Below, piece by piece: positions 1 through 9,105 of a DNA stretch of 64,000 bases (its first letter is position 1; the number at the start of each line of letters is the position of its first letter). The stretch is from Serratia marcescens. GTDB taxonomy: Bacteria > Pseudomonadota > Gammaproteobacteria > Enterobacterales > Enterobacteriaceae. Location of the stretch: NCBI GenBank assembly GCA_015548865.1, contig JADMXW010000002.1:124001-188000 (forward strand), written 5' to 3'. The notes beneath the pieces are model-generated. The model was given only the letters and a program-made list of their open reading frames with translations, had not been told where the DNA came from and made no database searches. A program made the position numbers and the translations under genes.

Positions 1-1810
1 CGATGCCTGGTCACGCGCGCGTCAAAAAGCGGCAGAGAAAGTCCGTGATGTAGCGGCCGAACTGCTGGATATCTACGCACAGCGTGCAGCAAAAAGCGGG
101 TTTGCCTTTAAACACGATCGTGAGCAGTATCAATTATTCTGCGAAGGCTTCCCCTTCGAAACCACCCCCGATCAGGCGCATGCCATCAATGCCGTGCTGA
201 GCGATATGTGCCAACCACTGGCGATGGACCGTTTGGTGTGTGGTGACGTGGGCTTCGGCAAAACCGAAGTTGCGATGCGCGCCGCGTTTCTTGCCGTGGA
301 AAACCACAAACAGGTTGCGGTACTGGTGCCGACAACGCTGCTGGCACAACAGCACTACGATAATTTCCGCGATCGCTTTGCCAACTGGCCTATCCGTATC
401 GAAATGCTCTCGCGTTTCCGCAGTGCCAAAGAACAGGCTCAGGTGCTGGAACAAACGCAGGAGGGCAAGGTAGATATTTTGATCGGCACACACAAGCTGC
501 TGCAAAGTGATGTGCACTGGCGTGATCTTGGCTTACTGATTGTGGATGAAGAGCACCGTTTTGGCGTACGTCATAAAGAGCGTATCAAAGCAATGCGTGC
601 CGACGTGGACATCCTGACGCTCACCGCCACCCCCATCCCACGCACGTTGAACATGGCCATGAGCGGCATGCGTGACCTTTCCATTATCGCCACACCGCCT
701 GCCCGTCGTCTGGCAGTAAAAACCTTTGTGCGCGAGTATGACGCTCTGCTGGTGCGTGAAGCAATGTTGCGCGAAATTTTGCGCGGTGGGCAGGTTTATT
801 ATCTTTACAACGACGTAGAAAATATCGAGAAAGCGGCTCAACGGCTGGCAGAACTGGTGCCTGAAGCCCGTATCGCAATTGGTCACGGTCAAATGCGCGA
901 ACGGGATCTGGAACGCGTTATGAGCGATTTCCACCACCAACGTTTTAACGTGCTGGTGTGTACCACCATCATTGAGACCGGTATTGATATTCCCAGCGCC
1001 AATACCATTATCATTGAGCGTGCCGACCATTTTGGTCTGGCCCAGTTACACCAGTTGCGTGGTCGCGTTGGACGTTCACACCATCAGGCCTATGCTTACC
1101 TGCTGACCCCGAACCCAAAAGCCATGAGCACTGATGCACATAAACGACTGGAGGCTATTGCTTCACTCGAAGATCTGGGTGCCGGTTTTGCTCTGGCAAC
1201 GCACGATCTGGAGATTCGCGGCGCAGGTGAGTTACTCGGTGAAGATCAAAGCGGACAAATGACCACGGTTGGTTTCTCGCTCTACATGGAGTTGCTGGAA
1301 AGCGCGGTGGATGCGCTTAAAGCCGGACGTGAGCCATCGTTGGAAGATCTTATCAGCAGCCAGACTGAGGTTGAATTACGCCTGCCCGCCCTGCTGCCTG
1401 AAGCCTTTATCCCTGACGTTAACACCCGCTTATCGTTCTACAAACGGATTGCCAGTGCCAAAACGGATAGCGAGTTGGACGAACTGAAAGTGGAACTGAT
1501 CGATCGCTTTGGTACCCTGCCGGATGCCACTCGCCACCTGTTACACATCGCAGCCCTGCGTCAACGCGCACAAACGTTGGGTATCAAACGTATCGAAGGC
1601 AACGAAAAAGGTGGATTTATCGAGTTCAGCGCACACAATCGTGTCGATCCCACTCACCTAATCGGTTTGTTACAACGCGATCCCCGTGTCTATCGTTTAG
1701 ACGGTCCTACCCGATTGAAATTTATTAAAGACCTCAGCGAACGGACACAACGTCTGGATTTCATCGCTGCATTGTTGGCAGACATGGCCCAGCATACATT
1801 GGCTGCATGA
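1..1810 (+). CDS. mfd: Mfd, transcription-repair coupling factor (C-terminal part)
   Basis: The frame is open from the first bases of the window, so this is the C-terminal ~600 residues of a protein of about 1150. Mfd is a DNA translocase that pushes stalled RNA polymerase off template lesions and recruits UvrA. Visible are the SF2/RecG-like motor with Walker A GDVGFGKT and the DEEH box (LIVDEEHRFG), motif III TATPIPRT, the TRG region with GRVGRS, and the C-terminal TRCF domain that regulates UvrA binding. The sequence is nearly colinear with E. coli Mfd to the stop. Only the 5' truncation by the window edge is unusual. Confidence 0.97.
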   Translation, partial: DAWSRARQKAAEKVRDVAAELLDIYAQRAAKSGFAFKHDREQYQLFCEGFPFETTPDQAHAINAVLSDMCQPLAMDRLVCGDVGFGKTEVAMRAAFLAVENHKQVAVLVPTTLLAQQHYDNFRDRFANWPIRIEMLSRFRSAKEQAQVLEQTQEGKVDILIGTHKLLQSDVHWRDLGLLIVDEEHRFGVRHKERIKAMRADVDILTLTATPIPRTLNMAMSGMRDLSIIATPPARRLAVKTFVREYDALLVREAMLREILRGGQVYYLYNDVENIEKAAQRLAELVPEARIAIGHGQMRERDLERVMSDFHHQRFNVLVCTTIIETGIDIPSANTIIIERADHFGLAQLHQLRGRVGRSHHQAYAYLLTPNPKAMSTDAHKRLEAIASLEDLGAGFALATHDLEIRGAGELLGEDQSGQMTTVGFSLYMELLESAVDALKAGREPSLEDLISSQTEVELRLPALLPEAFIPDVNTRLSFYKRIASAKTDSELDELKVELIDRFGTLPDATRHLLHIAALRQRAQTLGIKRIEGNEKGGFIEFSAHNRVDPTHLIGLLQRDPRVYRLDGPTRLKFIKDLSERTQRLDFIAALLADMAQHTLAA

Positions 1811-1818
1811 TCTCCCGG

Positions 1819-1850
1819 GGGCGCTGTTATCGCAGTGCCCTCGCCTTTTC
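1819..1850 (+). terminator. Terminator after mfd
   Basis: Eight-pair stem GGGCGCTG / CAGTGCCC (one G-U pair) with loop TTATCG, followed by TCGCCTTTTCC. It lies 9 bases after the mfd stop. Confidence 0.6.
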
Positions 1851-1913
1851 CCTATACAAGTCTCCTCGCACACAGTAAAATCGCCGCCTTTTTCTTGTTA
1901 CCGGGGAGATAAG

Positions 1914-3266
1914 ATGTTTATCGGTTTTGACTACGGCACGGCAAACTGCTCCGTTGCGCTGATGCAAAATGGTACGCCACGTCTATTGCCTCTGGAAAAC
2001 GGCTCTCCCTACCTCCCATCCATGTTGTGCGCTCCGACGCGTGAAGCCGTCAGCGAGTGGTTATGGCGTCATCATCAGGTAGAAGCCCTGGATGAAAATG
2101 CGCAGCTGCTACGGCGAGCCATCAGCTATAACCGTGATGAGGATATTGTCGTTGAGTCTCACAGCGTACGCTTTGGTCAAACTGCGCTGGCACGCTATAT
2201 GGACGATCCGGAAGAGGTTTGGTTTGTCAAATCGCCCAAATCCTTTTTAGGCGCAGTAGGGTTAAAAACGCAGCAGATCGCCTTTTTTGAAGATTTGGTC
2301 TGCGCCATGATGCTGCACATTCGCCAACAAGCAGAGCAGCATGCAGGAGAGATCATTACACAGGCGGTGATTGGTCGGCCCATTCATTTCCAAAGTATTG
2401 GCGGCGATGCCGCAGATAAGCAAGCACAGGATATTCTTGAACGCGCAGCAACCCGCGCTGGGTTTCGTGATATTGCTTTTCAGTTTGAGCCTGTCGCTGC
2501 CGGGCTGGATTTTGAGGCAACGTTAGGTCAAGAGACACGGGTACTGGTGGTAGATATCGGTGGGGGAACAACTGACTGCTCAATGTTGCTAATGGGGCCA
2601 GAGTGGCACCGCAAGCGGGAACGACATGCCAGTCTGCTGGGACACAGTGGATGCCGTACAGGCGGTAACGATCTTGATATCCAGCTTGCCTTCAAACAGT
2701 TTATGCCGCTGCTCGGTATGAATGGCATGACGGAAAAAGGTATTGCACTGCCAACATTGCCCTGGTGGAATGCAGTCGCCATCAACGATGTTCCGGCGCA
2801 AGGTGCATTTTACAACAATGCAACCCGCGCACTTATCAACGAGATGATACGTGATGCACGCGAACCGTCACAGGTCAAACGCTTGTTAACCGTTTGGCAA
2901 CAGCGTTTGAGCTATCGATTGGTTCAGCAAGCAGAAGCGTGCAAAATTGCCTTGTCTGATGCAACCATGACCCATGCCACACTCACGTTTATCGAAACTG
3001 CGCTGGCCACAAGCGTCTCTACCGAAGAGATGATTCAGGCCATCACTCAGCCCGTATCGCAGATTCAAACCCAGATCCGTCAGGCACTGGATGACAGCAG
3101 CACTCGACCGGATGTCATCTACCTGACCGGTGGCAGTGCCCGCTCACCGCAGTTACGCCTCGCTGTACAGCAGACGCTACCGGATATCCCTATCGCCAGT
3201 GGCGATGATTTTGGTTCTGTTACAGCGGGGTTGGCTCGCTGGGCTGAATTGCTGTTTCAGCGTTAA
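1914..3266 (+). CDS. yegD: YegD, divergent Hsp70-family ATPase
   Basis: A 450-residue actin/Hsp70-fold protein that lacks the substrate-binding lid of DnaK. The first phosphate loop is FDYGTANCSVA at residues 5-15, the second is DIGGGTTD at 214-221, and an adenosine motif TGGSARSP lies near 405. It matches E. coli YegD along its whole length. The role is not established; a chaperone-like ATPase is the family inference. It follows mfd by about 100 bp in the same direction, with the SD-like GGGGAGAT just before the ATG. In E. coli yegD is located elsewhere, so this adjacency is a rearrangement relative to that map. Confidence 0.93.
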   Translation: MFIGFDYGTANCSVALMQNGTPRLLPLENGSPYLPSMLCAPTREAVSEWLWRHHQVEALDENAQLLRRAISYNRDEDIVVESHSVRFGQTALARYMDDPEEVWFVKSPKSFLGAVGLKTQQIAFFEDLVCAMMLHIRQQAEQHAGEIITQAVIGRPIHFQSIGGDAADKQAQDILERAATRAGFRDIAFQFEPVAAGLDFEATLGQETRVLVVDIGGGTTDCSMLLMGPEWHRKRERHASLLGHSGCRTGGNDLDIQLAFKQFMPLLGMNGMTEKGIALPTLPWWNAVAINDVPAQGAFYNNATRALINEMIRDAREPSQVKRLLTVWQQRLSYRLVQQAEACKIALSDATMTHATLTFIETALATSVSTEEMIQAITQPVSQIQTQIRQALDDSSTRPDVIYLTGGSARSPQLRLAVQQTLPDIPIASGDDFGSVTAGLARWAELLFQR

Positions 3267-3275
3267 GCATCAAAT

Positions 3276-3295
3276 ACACGCCCTGTCGGGCGTGT
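3276..3295. terminator. Hairpin between convergent yegD and ycfJ
   Basis: Perfect 8-bp stem ACACGCCC / GGGCGTGT with loop TGTC in the 45-bp gap between converging genes. There is no long T-run on either side. A bidirectional terminator is the likely role. Confidence 0.5.
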
Positions 3296-3311
3296 GAGGT
3301 TCAATTACCAC

Positions 3312-3851
3312 TTATGCCTTTTGATTCAGCACCAGTTGCCCATTTCTATCCAACGGGATTTGAGTGCCGGGATCGCGATCCATCCGGATTTTACCCTGCT
3401 GCGCACCAATCTTATAGGTGACATCGTAGCCCAGCACTTTCTGAGATTTGTCATACACCGTCTGACAACGCTGTTGCGTCGTCGTGTAGGTATCATTGTT
3501 CTGCATATGGCCCTGTACCTGGTTGCCCGCATATCCGCCCGCCAATGCTCCCGCAACCGTGGCAATATCCTTTCCTCGACCACCGCCAACTTGGTGGCCC
3601 AGCACACCACCCGCCACAGCACCCAGCACCGAACCCGCCAGTCGATTTTCATCCTGTACCGGGCGTCGATGCGTCACGCTGACATCGCGGCACTCTTGAC
3701 GCGGTGTTTTAACCGTTTCTTTGATCGGCGTTGCCGAGATAACCTGAGCGAATTGCGGTTCGGGTGAGAAAACCTCCATGCTGGCTACTGCCGCAACCCC
3801 CAATGCAGCAGCCACACCAATACCCACCCCCGCTAACATGGATTTGTTCAC
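3312..3851 (-). CDS. ycfJ: YcfJ, glycine-zipper envelope protein
   Basis: A 179-residue protein with a hydrophobic N-terminal segment (residues ~5-24, possible signal/anchor) and a glycine-zipper region at about 73-111 (GSVLGAVAGG, GALAGGYAGNQ) typical of Rick_17kDa_Anti-like surface proteins. The start chosen is GTG at 3851, because it sits 6 bases after a good AGGAGG and gives the 179-residue length of E. coli YcfJ. A longer frame with an upstream ATG lacks that support. The gene is monocistronic and faces yegD. The function is unknown; E. coli ycfJ has been linked to biofilm and stress responses. Confidence 0.9.
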   Translation of the reverse strand: MNKSMLAGVGIGVAAALGVAAVASMEVFSPEPQFAQVISATPIKETVKTPRQECRDVSVTHRRPVQDENRLAGSVLGAVAGGVLGHQVGGGRGKDIATVAGALAGGYAGNQVQGHMQNNDTYTTTQQRCQTVYDKSQKVLGYDVTYKIGAQQGKIRMDRDPGTQIPLDRNGQLVLNQKA

Positions 3852-4171
3852 AGAAACCTCCTGAATGACCTTTCGCACGTTCCTTACTGACTTACCCCAT
3901 AGACGCTTAGGGTAACGCCCTTAATGTCTGTTTCAGCCAATATGATGTGCGTTGATTCGTTGATTACATACGAAAGTGTGCATTCCAGGGGGAAATGTGA
4001 CAATCAGATTAGTTAACCAAAAGCGCAGATATGTTAATAAAATGCGGTTATTTGGGATTTTTCCTAACAGTGATTGGTGCTAAGTCGATATTTTATACTA
4101 AGAACAAGAAGGCACACCGCTTCGGCTACCTTAGCAAGGCAGCATGCCACCCGGACAGGCGGCACACTGTA
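3852..4171. other. Intergenic stretch upstream of ycfJ
   Basis: About 320 bp between the ycfJ start and the ERIC-like element. No convincing ORF or RNA gene is visible. It should hold the ycfJ promoter. Confidence 0.4.
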
Positions 4172-4425
4172 TATACCCGTCATACTTCACGTTGCAGGTA
4201 CGTTGGCTGCACTCACTATTCGGCCCATCCCTGGACCTCACCTCTTACGAGGCCGCCGCATGCGGCGTTCAAATTTGTTCCAGACAAATTTGTCACCCGA
4301 ATCACTTACCTGAGTAAGCTCATCGGGATTAATGAATCTCATCCTGAGATTCACCCTACGGATCAGCGCAAGCGCTGTTCAAAACGTAAACGTTTTGTCC
4401 TGCAACTCGAATTATTTAGGGTATA
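4172..4425. repeat. ERIC-like element with tandem mini-hairpins
   Basis: A 254-bp element bounded by TATACCC and GGGTATA, with GTTGCAGG/CCTGCAAC inside each arm as in ERIC repeats. The ERIC-type core CTTAC-ctga-GTAAG, flanked by CCCGA/TCGGG, is near 4296-4327. Unlike a standard ~127-bp ERIC it also holds separate perfect palindromes: CCTC/GAGG (4241-4252), GCCGCATGCGGC (4255-4266), CAAATTTGT/ACAAATTTG (4270-4292), GAATCTCA/TGAGATTC (4334-4352), CAGCGC/GCGCTG (4364-4377) and CAAAACGT/ACGTTTTG (4380-4397). It ends 10 bases from the ndh stop and may act in its 3' UTR. Confidence 0.8.
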
Positions 4426-4435
4426 GCACCATTTA

Positions 4436-5743
4436 TTAATGCAATTTCAGGCGCGGACGAATCACGCGGTTAATGCCGCCCACCAGCATCATCAACCCGG
4501 TTTTGGTGTAGCCGTGCAAGGCAATCTGGTGCATACGATAGAGAGAAATGTATACCACGCGGGCAATCCGTCCCTCCACCATCACCGAACCGCGCATCAG
4601 GTTACCCATCAGACTACCGACAGTACTGAATTTAGACAACGACACCAACGAACCATGATCCTTGTAGACGTAAGGTTTCAGTGGCTGTCCGTTAAGCTGC
4701 GCGATAATATTATGATAGCAACGCGTTGCCATCTGGTGTGCTGCTTGAGCACGCGGCGGCACAACGCTACCACTCGGTTGCAGGCACGAAGCACAGTCGC
4801 CAATAGCATAGATGTTCGGATCGCGCGTTGTTTGCAGCGTGGGTTCTACTACTAATTGGTTGATGCGGTTGGTTTCCAGGCCGGCAATCTCTTTCATTGC
4901 ATCAGGGGCTTTGATCCCTGCCGCCCATACCATCAGGTCGGCTTCAATAAATTCGCCCTCTTTGGTATGCAAACCACCCGGTTTCGCTTCCGTTACCATC
5001 GTTTTAGTCAATACGCGCACACCGATGTTGGTCAGTTCCTGGTGTGCAGCAGCAGAAATACGCGGCGGTAGCGCAGGCAAAATACGCTCACCGGCTTCCA
5101 CCAACGTCACATTCAGGGCCTGATTGTCCAACCCGTCAAATCCGTAACTGTGAAGTTGTTTCACCGCGTTATGCAGCTCGGCAGAGAGTTCAACCCCTGT
5201 CGCACCACCGCCTACAATGGCAATATTGACCTTTTCTTTATCATCATTCGTGTTTGAAGTGAACTTCAGGAACAGGTTAAGCATTTCATTGTGGAAGCGA
5301 CGTGCCTGTTTGGGACTGTCGAGAAAAATACAGTTATCTTTAACACCCGTGGTGCCAAAATCATTGGAGGTACTGCCCAGTGCGATCACCAAAATGTCAT
5401 ACGTCAGCGAGCGTTCAGCAACCAGCATTTCGCCCTGCTCATTATCGATTTCAGCCAAGCGAATACACTGGTTTTCACGATCAATATCAATCAGTGTACC
5501 CAATTGAAAATGGAAACCATGATTGCGCGCATGCGCCAGATAGCTCAAAGCATCAATGTCGTCATCCATCGACCCTGTTGCCACTTCGTGCAGCAGCGGT
5601 TTCCATAAATGACTTTGATTGCGATCGACCAAGGTGATCTCAGCTTTGCTTTTGCGCCCCAACTTGTGGCCCAGGCTGGTAGCTAACTCCAAACCGCCGG
5701 CGCCACCGCCGACAATAACAATTTTTTTATGTGCTGACGTCAA
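4436..5743 (-). CDS. ndh: Ndh, type II NADH:quinone oxidoreductase
   Basis: A single-subunit, non-proton-pumping NADH dehydrogenase that passes electrons from NADH through FAD to ubiquinone at the inner face of the cytoplasmic membrane. It has an FAD-binding VGGGAGGLE near the N-terminus, the NADH-binding Rossmann motif [14 protein letters not shown] in the middle, and YAIGDCA before the C-terminal membrane-binding helix region. The start is a TTG at 5743 preceded by AGGGGG. E. coli ndh also uses TTG, and an upstream in-frame TTG at 5767 lacks an SD. This gives 435 residues. A perfect FNR site upstream suggests anaerobic repression. Confidence 0.96.
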   Translation of the reverse strand: MTSAHKKIVIVGGGAGGLELATSLGHKLGRKSKAEITLVDRNQSHLWKPLLHEVATGSMDDDIDALSYLAHARNHGFHFQLGTLIDIDRENQCIRLAEIDNEQGEMLVAERSLTYDILVIALGSTSNDFGTTGVKDNCIFLDSPKQARRFHNEMLNLFLKFTSNTNDDKEKVNIAIVGGGATGVELSAELHNAVKQLHSYGFDGLDNQALNVTLVEAGERILPALPPRISAAAHQELTNIGVRVLTKTMVTEAKPGGLHTKEGEFIEADLMVWAAGIKAPDAMKEIAGLETNRINQLVVEPTLQTTRDPNIYAIGDCASCLQPSGSVVPPRAQAAHQMATRCYHNIIAQLNGQPLKPYVYKDHGSLVSLSKFSTVGSLMGNLMRGSVMVEGRIARVVYISLYRMHQIALHGYTKTGLMMLVGGINRVIRPRLKLH

Positions 5744-5877
5744 AACGACCCCCTGATTGTGAACCAATAGTTAATAAGGCGTAAAAAATAATATCCTTAT
5801 ATTACATAGGGTTCTCATAAGTTAAACTCAAAATCTGAGGGAAGAATATCACGTCAGGTCATTTGGTCATACCAAAA

Positions 5878-5891
5878 TTGATATATATCAA
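5878..5891. promoter_or_regulatory. FNR-binding site upstream of ndh
   Basis: TTGATATATATCAA is an exact match to the FNR consensus TTGAT-N4-ATCAA, about 135 bp upstream of the ndh start codon. E. coli ndh is repressed by FNR through upstream sites, so the context agrees. Confidence 0.8.
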
Positions 5892-5981
5892 TTTATTTTT
5901 TAGGCACTTGATTCTCGACGAAAAATTTTCTTTTGAATTCATCAAATTATTTTGCACGTCACTACGTCGTCGTGGGTAGAT

Positions 5982-6008
5982 GGCGTTTGACGATGAACGT
6001 CAAACGCC
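5982..6008. terminator. Strong 11-bp hairpin downstream of ycfP
   Basis: Arms GGCGTTTGACG and CGTCAAACGCC with loop ATGAA, 35 bases beyond the ycfP stop. No T-run follows on the minus strand, so it could be a 3'-end stabiliser rather than an intrinsic terminator. Confidence 0.45.
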
Positions 6009-6042
6009 GTCGATAGGAAAGACAAAGGGAAATGGCGGTTGA

Positions 6043-6585
6043 TTAACCTAGCGTTTTAAATGCTTTGATGCGCTGGAGGTGCGGAGAAATACTCTTGAAC
6101 TTGTGCGTCTGAATGTCATCCCAAATGACTTCGTAGTATGTTCCCAGCAAAGCAGCGCTGCGTTGGCTATCCAACATTTCATCATTGCGCGACAGTACAG
6201 CCAGGCAGCGATCGCGATTCTTCTCACGGAAATTGGCAACGCATTTGGTGGCAATATCCGCGTACTCTTCTGGTCTGTCGATCTTCCCCGCCATGTTCTC
6301 TTGTGGGAACAGGTTTGGATTAAAAATGACCTGACGAATATCACACAAGAATCCGATACGTTCAGCCCAAAACCCCCCCAGTCCCACGCCGCATATCAGT
6401 GGGCGATCATCCTGCGCACGCTGAACCAGTTTGTCGACTTGCTTTAACAGGTGTTGCATATCATGTCGAGGATGAAGCGTACTGTAGCTCAGCAGTTCTA
6501 CATCCTGATCAATAAACTGCAACTGCAACACTTTTTCATGGTTGCCGGGGCTATTCGAATCAAAACCATGTAAGTAGATAATCAT
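6043..6585 (-). CDS. ycfP: YcfP, alpha/beta-hydrolase-fold protein
   Basis: A 180-residue member of the UPF0227/YcfP family, colinear with E. coli YcfP. Early residues [15 protein letters not shown] hold the HG oxyanion-type turn of the alpha/beta-hydrolase fold, and [13 protein letters not shown] occupies the nucleophile-elbow position with G-x-G-x-G and no serine. An esterase role is therefore uncertain. In E. coli this gene follows nagZ, but here no nagZ lies upstream: only ~150 bp separate it from thiK. A separate short transcript is likely. Confidence 0.92.
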   Translation of the reverse strand: MIIYLHGFDSNSPGNHEKVLQLQFIDQDVELLSYSTLHPRHDMQHLLKQVDKLVQRAQDDRPLICGVGLGGFWAERIGFLCDIRQVIFNPNLFPQENMAGKIDRPEEYADIATKCVANFREKNRDRCLAVLSRNDEMLDSQRSAALLGTYYEVIWDDIQTHKFKSISPHLQRIKAFKTLG

Positions 6586-6739
6586 CTGTACTTCATCCTC
6601 TGGTTACGGCCAACGCGAGAAATCTCACCCTTTGCGCCAGATATATACTTGCCGATGATACACCGTACATCCTACGCCTGTATTGACCGGTGACAGGTTA
6701 TCTGCTGAGCAAGTGACGAACATTATTACACCTGATGAC

Positions 6740-7606
6740 CTATTCTGTTATCCCAAGATGGCGGCGTGATGCCACACCTGCTGCTAAAAATGCTGTCTGC
6801 CCCGTCTGATACCAGCACACCTCACACCACATCAGGATAAGATAATCGGCCCAGGGCAACCACTGCTCAACCGACCGGGTCAAGGCATCCAAACTGAAAC
6901 CAGGACGCCGCTTCTGGTAGGCTTGCAGAAAGCGCCATCGAGAATCTCCCTCCAGCCCATTCCCTCGTATCAGCAGTGCCAGTTCTAGCCCAATATCGCC
7001 ATCAGCCGCGTACTCCCAATCAATAAGCAACAACGAGCCCTGCGGTGTCACCAGTACATTTTCGCTATGTACATCGAGATGCAAAGGCGCCCATGCAAGC
7101 GTATCAGGCAGTGCAGCGCGTTGGAAATCGTGATGCCTGCGTAGCAGTGCTGGCGAACGCCGACGAGGATCCATGTATTGCCAATGGCGGGTAAACTGCA
7201 TTGGCAAATTCAAGCGATAACCACTGCAGGGTTGACGGTGAAGCTGGCAGAGTAACTGCGCCAGCGCCCCCTCGCTCAATAGACGAGAATAATCTTGCCC
7301 AGAAGCCGTACTGCCAGCGGCCCACTCTATTATCAACCAACCGTCACGGTAGATAACAGGTTTAGGTGCCAGACGGTGTGCAGAAAATTGGCGTAACAAA
7401 CGGTATTCACGCTGTCTTAGCACCCCCAACTGCGCCGCGTGTAGGGTTTGAGGTCGCGCCAGAAATGCACGATCGCCTATGTGAACCCGCCAGCAGCCGC
7501 TGCCTGAGCCGTTCATAACATCGAAATGAAAACCGGCGGTATCAACCGCCGGAAATTGTTGCGCAAGCAGATGTTCAAGCGCCAATTGACTATTGGATGG
7601 CACCAT
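6740..7606 (-). CDS. thiK: ThiK-like thiamine kinase
   Basis: An aminoglycoside-phosphotransferase/choline-kinase-fold protein of 288 residues. The Brenner-type catalytic motif HLDVHSENVL is near residue 174 and the metal-binding LIDWEYA near 194, as in E. coli ThiK, which phosphorylates thiamine to thiamine monophosphate in salvage. The frame opens further upstream, but ATG at 7606 is chosen (a GTG follows directly). Either start overlaps the 3' end of lpoB by up to 17 bases, pointing to translational coupling. Sequence similarity outside the motifs is moderate. The position after lpoB supports the name. Confidence 0.85.
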   Translation of the reverse strand: MVPSNSQLALEHLLAQQFPAVDTAGFHFDVMNGSGSGCWRVHIGDRAFLARPQTLHAAQLGVLRQREYRLLRQFSAHRLAPKPVIYRDGWLIIEWAAGSTASGQDYSRLLSEGALAQLLCQLHRQPCSGYRLNLPMQFTRHWQYMDPRRRSPALLRRHHDFQRAALPDTLAWAPLHLDVHSENVLVTPQGSLLLIDWEYAADGDIGLELALLIRGNGLEGDSRWRFLQAYQKRRPGFSLDALTRSVEQWLPWADYLILMWCEVCWYQTGQTAFLAAGVASRRHLGITE

Positions 7607-8162
7607 TTCCCGACCACACAATCTCACCGGTTTGCACCAGCATCAGTTGCATATCCAACTGCGGCGTTTTTACATCACCGCTAACATCGCTGTATAGCAC
7701 ATACTGCGCACTCACATACCGAGCAAGGCCAATCGCCTTACTGCGCGATCCCAGGCTGTCATCCGCCGACAATCCCAGCGTCTGTTTGGCCACAGCCACC
7801 TGTTCGCGCGGCACCAATGTGAACGCTTTGCCGTTCGATAGCGCATCGTAAATCGCCGTCGTCGCTTTCGCTACCGGCAGCGATCCGTTGGTGTTGTTCT
7901 TAACGCTGTCGACCAGCAGAATACTCCCTGGAGTCGCATCGCTCGCCTTTAGCATTTGTGCTACCAACGGCGCCACGCTACCCTCCCAGTTCAAAGTCTG
8001 AATTTTTGGGGGGGTTGGCACCGGCTGCCCCGGCGGCGGCGTCACTTCCGGCTGCTGCGGTTGCACCGGCTCAATCTGTGCCGGCGGCTGTTGCTCGGGT
8101 GGACGCGTCATACAGCCCGTCAACACCATCGCCCCCAACATCAGCACAAGATACTTTTTCAT
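7590..8162 (-). CDS. lpoB: LpoB, outer-membrane lipoprotein activator of PBP1b
   Basis: A 190-residue lipoprotein with signal peptide and lipobox LTGC (acylated Cys17), then a proline/glutamine-rich disordered linker (about 20-55) that lets the C-terminal domain reach through the periplasm to PBP1b. The C-terminal domain keeps the family block ILLVDSVKNNTNGSL and the ending LMLVQTGEIVWSG. It is somewhat shorter than the E. coli protein (213), mainly in the linker. It sits between ycfL (20 bp upstream) and thiK (overlapping) as in E. coli. Confidence 0.93.
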   Translation of the reverse strand: MKKYLVLMLGAMVLTGCMTRPPEQQPPAQIEPVQPQQPEVTPPPGQPVPTPPKIQTLNWEGSVAPLVAQMLKASDATPGSILLVDSVKNNTNGSLPVAKATTAIYDALSNGKAFTLVPREQVAVAKQTLGLSADDSLGSRSKAIGLARYVSAQYVLYSDVSGDVKTPQLDMQLMLVQTGEIVWSGNGAIQ

Positions 8163-8182
8163 GCTTTCCTCTCTAAACGCCC

Positions 8183-8572
8183 TTATAGAAACAGGTGAAG
8201 GCGTACTTGCTGAACATCCTGACCCGCGTGCGAGCCTGAGATACGCACTTCGCTTTGTGCTGGCACCAGAACACGGCGCACCTCATCATAAGGCAACACA
8301 TCCAGACCTTTTTCGTCATACCAATAAAAGCGATACTGCACCGTCACTGTCTGCGATGAAGTATTGCGTAACGATGCTGACGCTCTCCCACCGCCCTCAC
8401 CGCGTGTGGTCAGTAGGGGTTTTGATGCCGTAACCCCAGCAGATAACAGGGAAGCATCCAACACTAACGCTTGCCGTTCGTTGATGGTCAACACCGGCGG
8501 CTTACTGGAGCACGCGACGCCCCCCCACACGACCAATGCCGCTAACAGACCGCGAGCAATCTGGACATTCAT
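8183..8572 (-). CDS. ycfL: YcfL, DUF1425 lipoprotein
   Basis: A 129-residue predicted lipoprotein with a signal peptide ending in GVAC (Cys21) and the DUF1425 block VTVQYRFYWYDEKGLDV. The start is ATG at 8572, which gives a normal signal peptide; the longer upstream frame runs into hinT coding sequence. The gene begins 4 bp after the hinT stop and 20 bp before lpoB, so hinT-ycfL-lpoB-thiK look like one operon. The function is unknown, and the neighbourhood suggests an envelope role. Confidence 0.9.
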   Translation of the reverse strand: MNVQIARGLLAALVVWGGVACSSKPPVLTINERQALVLDASLLSAGVTASKPLLTTRGEGGGRASASLRNTSSQTVTVQYRFYWYDEKGLDVLPYDEVRRVLVPAQSEVRISGSHAGQDVQQVRLHLFL

Positions 8573-8576
8573 GGAT

Positions 8577-8927
8577 TTAATCCGACAGCAACGGTCCCAG
8601 AGGACGGCCACCCAATAGGTGCATATGAATATGATAGACCTCTTGGCCGCCATGACGATTACAATTGACGATCAATCGATACCCATCATCGTCAATGCCC
8701 TCGTCCCTGGCGATCTTGCTTGCGACAGTGAACAGTCTTCCCAATGCCAATTCATGCTCAGGCAAGACATCGTTAACAGTGGGAATCAAGACGTTAGGCA
8801 CGATCAAAACGTGCGTTGGCGTGCGGGGTGAAATATCGCGAAAGGCAGTTACCAGATCATCCTGGTAGACAATGTCGGAAGGAATTTCCCGGCGGATAAT
8901 TTTACTGAAAATGGTTTCTTCAGCCAT
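8577..8927 (-). CDS. hinT: HinT, purine nucleoside phosphoramidase
   Basis: A histidine-triad protein of 116 residues with the triad HIHMH at 99-103 preceded by NRHGGQEVY. HinT hydrolyses adenosine/guanosine phosphoramidates and aminoacyl-adenylates. ATG at 8927 gives the standard [11 protein letters not shown] start; a longer upstream frame is not conserved. It is the first gene of the hinT-ycfL-lpoB-thiK run. Confidence 0.97.
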   Translation of the reverse strand: MAEETIFSKIIRREIPSDIVYQDDLVTAFRDISPRTPTHVLIVPNVLIPTVNDVLPEHELALGRLFTVASKIARDEGIDDDGYRLIVNCNRHGGQEVYHIHMHLLGGRPLGPLLSD

Positions 8928-9056
8928 GTTTGAGTTCCTTGTAAACGCGTAACGCCGAATGGTTACGGCAGTATGAGTGACTCTTTCGGTTGCTTTCAAC
9001 CTTCTTTCTGTTTTTTCTTGTTCAGATGTCTGCTTTTTTTACCCTACAACACCGCC

Positions 9057-9083
9057 AAAGAAAAAAGGGAGCTTACGCTCCCT
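9057..9083 (-). terminator. Rho-independent terminator of ptsG
   Basis: On the minus strand, stem AGGGAGC / GCTCCCT with a four-base loop is followed by TTTTTTCTTT. It lies 22 bases after the ptsG stop. Confidence 0.9.
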
Positions 9084-9105
9084 CTATCACTCCCCGGACA
9101 ACGGA

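Noticed and set aside
7597-8433. Plus-strand frames opposite lpoB and ycfL
   Set aside because: Antisense shadows of genes with clear lipoprotein signals and conserved sequence.
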